Assembly (NCBI RefSeq): GCF_003086295.3
Contig: NC_092053.1
Coordinates: 90,554,745 to 90,618,744, forward strand
Origin: Arachis hypogaea
Lineage: Eukaryota; Streptophyta; Magnoliopsida; Fabales; Fabaceae
Reading direction: 5' to 3'
Length of the DNA stretch: 64,000 nucleotides
In this document: piece after piece, positions 56,267 through 64,000 of the stretch
Position numbering within the stretch: the stretch's first letter is position 1
Layout of the letters: the number at the start of each line of letters is the position of its first letter
The notes under the pieces: generated by a model
Told to the model about the DNA's origin: nothing
The model's input: only the letters and a program-made list of their open reading frames with translations
Database searches by the model: none
Made by a program: the position numbers and the translations under genes

Positions 56267-56950
56267 AAAGACTGGCCGACGTTAAGAAGTCGGACCAGTC
56301 GACCAAAGTTATAAGTAAACCCTGGAAAGAGGCCTCGCCAACCCTATAAAAGAGGATTACTATAACTTAGAAGGGCATGACACGACGAAGTCGGCCCAAA
56401 ACATAAAGTTATAGAAGTAATCCCTAAAAGAGACCTGCACAAGGTCCAAGAAAGAGGATTACAAAAATAACTTAGAAGGGCACGACATGACGAAGTTGGC
56501 CCAAAACATAAAGTTATAGAAGTAATCCCTGAAAGAAACCTGCACAAAGTCCAAGAAAGAGGATTACAAAAATAACTTAGAAGGGCCCGACATGACAAAG
56601 TCGGCCCAAAACGTAAAGTTATAGAAGTAATCCCTGAAAGAGACCTGCACAAGGTCCAAGAAGAGAGGATTAAAAAAATAACTTAGAAGGGCCCGACATG
56701 ACGAAGTCGGCCCAAAACATAAAGTTATAAGTAATCCCTGAAAGAGACCTACACAAGGTCCAAGAAAGAGGATTACAAAAATAACTTAGAAGGGCCCGAC
56801 ATGACGAAGTCGGCCCAAAACATAAAGTTATAAGTAATCCCTGAAAGAGACCTGCACAAGGTCCAAGAAAGAGGATTACAAAATAACCTAGAAGGACCCG
56901 ACATGATGAAGTCGGTCCACATAAAATGCTAAAGTTATAAAAGAAAAGTA
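56267..56950 (+). repeat. Six-copy ~105 bp tandem repeat in the Tat 3' region
   Basis: Units marked by CTTAGAAGGGCCCGACATGA occur at 56371, 56476, 56581, 56687, 56790 and 56892 (spacing 102-106), each with CGAAGTCGGCCCAAAAC and GACCTGCACAAGGTCC. GACCTgcacaAGGTC and GGGC..GCCC parts are self-complementary. Such 3' tandem repeats are a known Tat-lineage habit. Confidence 0.92.
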
Positions 56951-57299
56951 ATACTTGACAGAGACCTCATAAAAGGTCCAAACAAAACAGGATTACTAGA
57001 AATAACTTCAGAAGCCTCAAAGGAATCAAAGCCACAAGTACAAAAGCAATCCAAAGAGGTCGAGCAACAAGGCTCCAGCACTACCAAAAACCCAAAAAAG
57101 GTACCAAGAAAGATAAAGACCGACATGATGTTCAAAGCATGAAGTTCTAATAAAACTATTTCTTCAAAAAGGCTACCCAAATCAGCCCCAAGAACTTGGA
57201 AGCTATTTTTTTTTCAAAACGAAGTTGCTAAACAAGCAATTGAAAAAGTGTCAACAATCAGCAACATCACTTACAAAATAAAAAAGTTTAAAAAAGCCC

Positions 57300-59260
57300 A
57301 CAAGTCGGGCAATCTACACAAGCAGTTAGAAAATTCAGTTAACATCAGAAGGCTTCTCGGCAGCATCAGCACGAGGTGAAGGAGGGCGAGTCTGAATGGG
57401 CACAGCATCCACGGTCCCATCATCCTGATTCAAGATCTGACACGGGATGACCGACCTCAGCTGAAGGAACTGCAGAAGTCGACACCACAGAGGCTTTGGG
57501 AGCAGGCACAGAGGGAGGTTCAACATCATTGTCATCAGGGTCGTCAGGGACAATCTTGCCATCCTTTACAATATTGTCCAGACTGAAGGAAGTAAGATCG
57601 ACCTCGGGTGTATGAACTCAAACCTGCTCCTTCAAGTTCTCATAAGCAGCATTAACGCTGCCTACAAGGTGACCCTGGAGCTTGGCATAATCAGCCCGGG
57701 CCGATTCCAGTTTCTCCCTAAGACGCATTACCTCACGATAGGATGTGACATAGCTCTCCTTGTGCCTCAATGCTGTATCCTCAGCCAATTTCACTGAAGC
57801 CACCAAAGCAATAGAACTAGCCTTTTCGCCCTCCAGCTCCTTCTCTAGCTTGGTCACCTTCACTTGAAGCTCCTCCTTCAAACCCTTCATCCTGTCAAAC
57901 TCCCGCTTAGCCTCCTCCATCAAAGCTTTGGTAGCATGAAGAGGGAGGTCTTGGGCCGTGCGGTATAGGGCAGCTCCTATATGTGCCATCCTAACGCTAC
58001 TCCGAGTAATAAAATCCAGGTGGCGAAGGAGAGAGACATCGTCGGTAGGGACGGTACCATAAGGACCAATCTGCTGATTTACAAACTCAACCGTGTCAAA
58101 GTCAGGGGCATCAAGGTTGAAAGGCTCAATTTTTTTTGTTTTTTGTTTGGAGGAGCACCAGAAGTAGCAACAGAAGCTTGAGGAGGATCAACCAAATGAG
58201 CCCGGGGAGTATGAATTACCTTCCTCGCCCTCGGTGAGCTCGGTACGGCCGGCTTCGACTGAACCTGGGACGATCCCTCCCCGGCCGCCTTGGCCGAAAC
58301 ATTTTGGACTACAGTAGCTTTCCTCGCCCTTTTAAAGCCTTCATAGATTCATTATTCTTAATCATCTATGCCAAACAAAACATCACAGCAGGAAACCAAG
58401 TTACAAATAAAAAAAGAGCTCGTAAAGAAATAAACTCGACAAAACAAGGAAAGCCAAAATTGAACACTACCCAACTCATCTCGGAGGAGTGAGGGGTCCC
58501 TTAAGAATTTCTTGGTATCAAGATAGCGAGGCTCCCCCCAATTCTCCTCCAACACAGTCACAAAGGCCTGCTCGACCTCGTCCAACATCTCCTAGGAATA
58601 CCTCGACACAACAACGTTCTTTTGCCACTCTAAAGGAAAAGTGGGCTCATCATTCTCATCTAGAAAAAAGGGACGAGCTCCTTCAATAGCTCGGACCTTG
58701 AAGAAATAGTTCTTAAAATCACGAAATGACTCGTCATACATAGAAAAAACTTTCTTCCCTTGCGAAGCTCGGAAAGAAACCCAGGCAGCATTTTTCTTCA
58801 CTACCCCAGGTTTTGTCAAGACAAACAAATAAAAGAAAAGGAATTGTGAAGCAGGGACGTCAAATTCACGACACAACAATTGAAAGATCTTTATAAAACC
58901 CCAAGAATTAGGGTGAAGTTGGGATGGATCTACATTGCAAGACCACAACAGGTTGGTCTCAAAAGGAGTAAAAGGAATGGTGATATTCATCTGGCCAAAA
59001 AAGAAATCGTATGCATAGAAAAAATGACGGTCTCCAGCAACTCGAGTAGAGAAACAAACTCTCTCTTCAGGAGTGGGGGGTACAAGCTCATAATTCTTTT
59101 CCTCACTACCACTACTACAAACTCTATGAAATTGCCTAAGCTGCTGACAAAATTCGGAATCAACCAAATAAACACACAAAAGAACCATCGAATCCACCCA
59201 ATCAGCCATGCCCTCAGGGACTTGGGAAGATGTCTCAACAATATTCTTGCGAGAAGACAT
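57300..59260 (-). pseudogene. Antisense gene of the Tat element (putative gypsy-type transposon domain)
   Basis: It reads opposite to gag-pol from the ATG at 59260 (MSSRKNIVETSSQVPEGMAD). Residues 60-180 match the plant domain known as putative gypsy type transposon (FFYAYDFFFGQMNITIPFTP, CNVDPSQLHPNSWGFIKIFQ, FDVPASQFLFFYLFVLTKPG). Sequence continues past a stop at 58592 to DTKKFLRDPSLLRDELG. A GT-AG intron of 105 nt is possible (58470-58366), but the frame across it was not confirmed. Downstream, 57989-57618 encodes a coiled coil (FDRMKGLKEELQVKVTKLEK). Antisense ORFs here are known in Grande/RIRE2-type Tat elements; function unknown. Confidence 0.72.
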
Positions 59261-60397
59261 GAGGTCAACTATTCCTACAGCAAGAAAAGAAGAAAATAGA
59301 TTACTAACCCAAACATCTCGGATAAAGTCAAAAACAAACTATATCAGAACAGCTCGGACAAGCATGACACAGAGCAATACAAGCAACAAAAGGAAACCCC
59401 AGGACCCACACTAAAGATCCAGGGGCACCTTTTGGAGGCAAGTTATGGAACAAGGACTCAGGAAAACCTACAAGTCTACATCTCTACACGTCCTAACAGG
59501 AAGATAACACTCTGATAAGAAAGCCACGAGCTACAAATCAAATAAAGTCATCAAAATTACTACCTCCCAAAATTCACAGTCGCAGACGGGACTACCAAGC
59601 AACCAAAGTATCAAGAAGAAGTCATCAAAGACGCCACCTTTTGCAGAAAATAAACACCCCAAACAAACAAAGTTCACGAAGAAAATCAAAACGAGCCGCT
59701 AGAAAAAATCGTTACTTTCTACAAAGGATCATTAGTAAAATCATCAACATAGCAAAAATCATCAAAAGGAGCAACCTTTTGGGTAAAGTAAACAGGTTCA
59801 TAAAAACCAAAAAAACATGCAGCACAGCGACAAGCGAGCACGACGATGCAAAAAGATTCAAGCTTTCCAAAACATGCATTCAAGCAAAACCAAAACTTTA
59901 CCAAGAACCGAAGGCAAAGCAAAAGAAGTAAAAAAGCAGAAAGAAAAACTAACCTGGAAAAAGGAGAAAGCTTCGAAGGAGATCGAGGACGGAAAGATAG
60001 AATCCGGAATCGCCTTTCAGAACAAAGAAAGCACCAACAATCACCAAACAACATCACAAGGAGAAATGCGAAAAGGCAAATTTCAAACGAAAACAGAAAG
60101 TGAGAAAGAAAGGGGGAAGTTACGGCAAAAACACAGAGAAGAGAAACCGTTTTTGTGAAAAGTTCAAAATGAACGAAGAAACGGAGCATTAAAAGAATTA
60201 TTGAGGTTATTAAACCCTCGCGCATTCCCAAAGCAAGGAGACGCGCGTTTTCAAAAGAATAAAATTCAAAAGAAAATGTTCCGCATTCAAAGGAGAACTC
60301 TACAAAGAAGAAGTCGATAAAATGCTCGAGTTCGGCTTCACTAGAGAAGGATCGAAGTCCTAAAACTAAGAATCGACCTCAACAGAAAGACCGAGCT
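59261..60397 (-). other. Region upstream of the antisense gene, before the Tat 3' LTR
   Basis: The + strand is A/G-rich and no convincing gene is present. It would hold the promoter and leader of the antisense gene. A 170-codon hydrophobic minus-strand frame (59719-60231) is probably a by-product of the T-rich strand. Confidence 0.5.
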
Positions 60398-60410
60398 CGA
60401 GCAGGGGCAC
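60398..60410 (+). other. Polypurine tract of the Tat element
   Basis: It reads CGAGCAGGGGCAC, immediately before the LTR start. Confidence 0.65.
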
Positions 60411-60953
60411 TGTTCACACCCTGGGTCGAGTTGTCCGACCCGAAATGTTTAGCGACAAAGCGACCGACCTCTTCAGGTCAGACTATCTGACCTCTTCTCG
60501 AAGAGCTCGGTCAAATTGACCAGAAAGCCCAATAAAGGGCCCGAATAGAGGAACACGACCCAAATCCAAAGGCGGCCCAAGCCTATAGAGATAAGGGCGG
60601 TTCCCTTGAAGATAAGATGACCTCACTCAAAGATAAGATAAGATAAGATAAGATAACTAACTTATCTTATCTAAGAAGGTCACTCCACACCATTATAAAT
60701 ATACTGGAGCACCCAGGTATAAGTCAGACTCTGATTCTACTAAAAATCTGCTTAATACCCTTGCTAACTTAAGCATCGGAGTCCCTTGCAGGTACCCCCC
60801 ACCCTCCGGTGGTGAAGGATCAGCAGTGCAGCCAAGTTCAACAAGTCGGATACGACAGCTCCGGCCTCCACTCACAGCCGGATACATCATCTCCGATCAT
60901 CACAGAAGATCTCATCCGAGATCGACCTACAGTTTTAGGTAACCCTCGGAACA
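60411..60953 (+). repeat. 3' LTR of the Tat element
   Basis: It starts TGTTCACACC and ends CTCGGAACA. It includes the GATAAG inverted array (60631-60672) and TATAAATA (60694-60701). Confidence 0.92.
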
Positions 60954-61182
60954 ATGACGTTCCACCTGACTTGAGTTTTTAAGACTTAGAATGTACTTTT
61001 CCTCGCTTTAGTAGTTTAGAGGGACTAGGTGAGTATAGAGTCTAGTTTAGCCTCATAAAATAACTACGCTTTTAATAACGAATTAGGCTCATATAAGAAA
61101 TAATAAATAATAATTAGGTAGACAAGTTGGTAGCGCTCAGTTTCTAGTATGATCATGATGTACCAGAAATTGGGTCGTTACA

Positions 61183-62613
61183 ATTTTTGAATAGTGGAAA
61201 TCAGGAAAAGAAGTAGAAATTTTTGAAATTGCATCCAACACAACATAGATACATACATAGGAGATAAATTTGTTGAAAACAAAAGAAATTTTCAAGAAAT
61301 ATTTTTTAGGGTGTTCCATTGATTTGATTTGAAAAATTGCTTTTGAACTTGCTTGAATTATTTTGTAGAAAATAGAAGAGAGATAGAACAAACAACTTTC
61401 TGAGTTGTTGAGCTTATAATGTGTGGTTGCACATTTGAACCACTATTTTATTCTTGTGTGCTATGCTCCTTCTATGATTGTGATCTTAGATTTACTTAAT
61501 TCTTTATTTTTGATGTTTGATATTTTGAATTTATTTAGCATGATTGAGGCTCTTTAAATTAAAGTTCACTAACCCATATAGCCAAACCCTTATATCTATC
61601 ATTGTGAGCCACTTTTGAGTTTTTTCATCCCCTTTTCTTCCAATTGTTACCACATCACTAACCATAAGTGAAAACCATGAATAACCTTGAATTGCATCTT
61701 TGATTAGCTTAGGTTGAGGTGTGTGTTTCATTCAAGTGTGGAAAAATTCTGAAAAAATATTGGTAGTGAATGAAAAAGTTTATTTTGGATACTTCATTGA
61801 AAAATTTTAGGAAAATAGCTGCACATTCATATGTCAATTGTTTTAACCATATGCATTTGTCTTAGTGAAGAAAAGAAATAGGAAAATAAAAATAATAATA
61901 ATAAAATAAAAAATTTAACAAAAAGGGGACAAAAGTTACCTCAAAGAAAAGAAAAATGAATAAGAAGTGCATGTGATTTGAATGATAACCAATGCATGAA
62001 TGTGTGTAAAAAGAGTGTAATGGGTAGTTAGAATTCATTTTAGTGATTAAATTGATATAAGTTAGGTGGGATACTTAAACTAATCAAAGATTCAATTTCT
62101 TAGTCCACTTAACCATATTTATCTCACCTTAACCCTAACCCGATTACAACCCTCGAAGACCTCATGACATTTGTATTCATGCATCAAATATTTGTTGATT
62201 GTTAGATGAATAACAAATCCTAGAAAGTATGATTGGAGGAGACTTGAGTGATTAAATCCTAAACACTAAACGACTAGAGTGTATACACATCCGGTGAGGG
62301 ATTCGATTGCTCAAGTCCATGTCTCTACCTCTTATTTTGTGTTATCTTGCAAGTTGCTTTATTTTAAAAACTAGAATAAATTCTTTAGATTGTGATTACA
62401 TTGCAAGATTTCTTTGTTTTAGTCCTAATTGTCTATATGCTTTCTTGGAAATTTGTTTATTTGTTTTTTCAAATCAATAGGAAACTATAGTATAGATAGA
62501 AATAGATAGCATCCATTAGTATACTTGCATGATATAGATAGTTTCATTCAATAAGTTGTTTGCCCTTTGATCTTCTTCCTTTGTTTATGATTAGCATGAG
62601 ACATGCTATTGTT
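61183..62613 (+). other. 3' non-coding region of element D
   Basis: It resumes D after X2. AT-rich; contains the conserved stretch near 62090-62170 that is the reverse complement of B 26090-26220. No coding sequence is seen. Confidence 0.65.
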
Positions 62614-62628
62614 TAAGTGTGAGAGAAT
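62614..62628 (+). other. LTR-adjacent polypurine tract of element D
   Basis: It reads TAAGTGTGAGAGAAT, directly before TGATGAATCC. It is equivalent to the tract of B at 25658-25673. Confidence 0.7.
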
Positions 62629-64000
62629 TGATGAATCCATATTTGATGGTAAATTTTGGCTTGAATTTAGTAGATTTCATCACATAAACCCGCATTTATT
62701 CACTTGAATAGCATACTTTTGTGATTTCTTTCTAAATTGTGCCTAAATATGAAAACATGCTTTTTTATGCTTAAATTAATCAATTTTATTTCTACTTTTA
62801 TTCCATTCGATGCCGTGATATGATTTGTTGAGTGATTTCAGGTCCAATGGGCAAGAATGGCAAGGTAAAAGTGGAAGAAAGCATGCAAAATGGAAGATTT
62901 CATGAAAAAAACAAAGGAGAAACGCACACTCTAGTATGCGTACGCACACAACCTTGTGCATAGGCACAAGTCCTGACGCATGACATCGTTAAAAAGTTAC
63001 GTTGCTCGCTATTTTGGGGGCCTCTTGGCCCAATTTTAGAAGTCTTGAAGCTGAATAGAAGCTATATCAAAGGGGCAACATTCCATATGAAGAGGAGGAC
63101 CATTACACATTATTACACACCATATTAGATAGTTTTAGTTAGATTTAGGTTAGTTTTAGGGTTTTGTTAGGGTTTATAGTAGAAATTTCTATTCTCAATT
63201 TTGATCTTAGATAATTGCTTATCTCATTGTAAGTAATCTTTAATTCTCTCTTTGATTACACTACTCTTGCTACACTTTCTCATAGTTGAAGTTACTTTGT
63301 TAGTATATCCAATTTTGATTTCTTGAATCTTTTGTTGATGATCTTGTGTTTTATGATTTATATATGCTTGATTAAGTTTCTATTGTTGATTTTGTGCATA
63401 GTTAGGTCATAGTTTTCATTATATTTTGCAATTTTTCATGTTTTTCTTTTATACCCACCAAGTGTTTGTGAAAATGCCAATTATGAATTTTGAGTAGAAT
63501 TTCACCTTTTGCCTTGGGAAATGAGTAACTAGGATACTAGAGTCATAATGTCCGACATTTAATGGTAATTTTGGGTTGTTAGTTACTCTTTTTTCCACTA
63601 ACGCTAGCTTTTTACTAAGTTAATTAGTAAGTTAGCTAGGATTTGTGGATTAAGGTTAATTATGCTCGCTTAACTTACTCCTCGATGTTAGGGGTTAACG
63701 AAGTGAGATTAACTCGTCAAAATTGCCATAGTTGTGGTTATGACATAGGATATGATTCCTTAACACTCATTTCCAAGTCAAGGCTCTTTTATACATTTAT
63801 CACATTTTCACTAGTTTTGACCTCATTTTCTTCTAATTTGCATTAGTTGTCTTTTGAGCCACTGTAGTTCATTTTTTTTAGTTTTTTTTACATTTCCATT
63901 CCATGCTTGAAAACCCCCCTTATTTCTCAACCAAAAGTGTGTATACCTAATTACTAGTTCGAGGGAAGACGACCCGGAATTTAAAACTGCCAGTTATTTT
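62629..64000 (+). repeat. 3' LTR of element D, cut by window edge
   Basis: It starts TGATGAATCCATATTTG. Its middle part (CCATTCGATGCCGTGATATG) resembles the LTR of B read in the same element orientation. It holds a short word array (GTATGCGTACGCACAC and neighbours, 62930-62990). The 3' end lies beyond the window. Confidence 0.75.

Larger units (their letters stand above)
50120..60953 (+). mobile_element. Complete Tat-lineage Ty3/gypsy retrotransposon
   Basis: It spans 10.8 kb with 541/543 bp LTRs, a tRNA-Asp primer site, gag, protease, RT, two RNase H domains, integrase, tandem repeats, an antisense gene and a polypurine tract. Duplications are ATCAC (50115-50119) and ATGAC (60954-60958), one mismatch. 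The unfilled site is visible in X1 and the X2 5' LTR (CTTTTGATGAC). LTRs differ at roughly 30 positions by eye, so it is older than element B. Confidence 0.93.
44076..61182 (+). mobile_element. X2: rearranged long-LTR element, in D, host of the Tat element
   Basis: It starts TGTAACAACCC at 44076 and ends GTCGTTACA at 61182, with perfect ATTTT duplications (44071-44075 and 61183-61187). It has a full 5' LTR (44076-48204) and an initiator-Met primer site (48208-48219). Instead of gag-pol it then has an inverted piece of LTR (48220-48993) and the second half of a 3' LTR (48994-50119 plus 60954-61182). It is related to X1. A del/Tekay chromovirus origin is inferred from the termini and primer site only. 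Confidence 0.82.
22471..64000 (+). mobile_element. Element D: Athila-like element without pol, host of C and X2
   Basis: Plus-strand pieces, with nested elements removed, are 22471-22728, 41274-44075 and 61183-64000. Order is gag-linked tail, twin hairpins, spacer, third ORF, polypurine tract, long 3' non-coding region, polypurine tract and 3' LTR running off the window. Both nested insertions are proven by perfect duplications (GAGCT, ATTTT) whose flanks rejoin to continuous sequence. The left end of D is not resolved. Confidence 0.65.

Noticed and set aside
59719..60231. 170-codon hydrophobic minus-strand frame, possible membrane protein
   Set aside because: The opposite strand is A/G-rich, which yields Phe/Leu/Ser-rich frames by composition. 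There is no domain and no conservation argument.
1..64000. Host protein genes, tRNA or rRNA genes, DNA transposons
   Set aside because: Every long frame is assigned to an LTR element or LINE scrap. No tRNA fold, rRNA motif or terminal-inverted-repeat transposase was recognised by eye; a tRNAscan and repeat-library search was not possible.

Overview
This 64 kb window is plant nuclear DNA made almost wholly of nested LTR retrotransposons. I see no host gene, tRNA, rRNA or CRISPR. The plant Ty3/gypsy lineages (Athila, Tat, and a long-LTR element with an initiator-Met primer site), the AT-rich background and several LTR signatures I associate with peanut point to a legume, most likely Arachis. 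The genus call is recognition from memory, not a search result.

Left block (1-22.5 kb). Element A (Athila lineage, + strand, 1-12844) enters the window at the last 47 bases of its 5' LTR. It has decayed gag, protease, RT, RNase H and integrase, then a 3' LTR at 11006-12844. A 3.7 kb solo LTR (X1, 5812-9518, - strand, perfect AGGTA duplication) sits just behind its integrase. A itself lies in the LTR of element G (12845-13941). G lies in element F (- strand, 13942-18618, gag only), and F lies in element E (+ strand, 18619-21531, gag tail only). After E come a minus-strand LTR scrap and a non-LTR (LINE) endonuclease scrap.

Right block (22.5-64 kb). Element D (+ strand; gag tail, then a third ORF, then a 3' LTR running off the window at 64000) was hit twice. 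The first hit is element C (- strand, 22729-41273, duplication GAGCT). C carries the complete 15.5 kb Athila element B (- strand, 23882-39386, duplication TTCAT), and the third ORF of B is split by solo LTR H (28024-29850, duplication GGAAG). The second hit is X2 (44076-61182, duplication ATTTT), a rearranged long-LTR element related to X1. X2 carries a complete Tat element (50120-60953, duplication ATCAC/ATGAC) with an antisense gene behind pol.

All coding regions are broken by stops or frameshifts. Recurring non-coding structure is the most interesting content. First, a twin-hairpin element sits directly after the gag/pol block in four elements, with compensatory stem changes. Second, an extra polypurine tract sits directly behind ORF3 in two elements. 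Third, arrays of short CpG-containing palindromic words, different in each family, occur in the LTRs.
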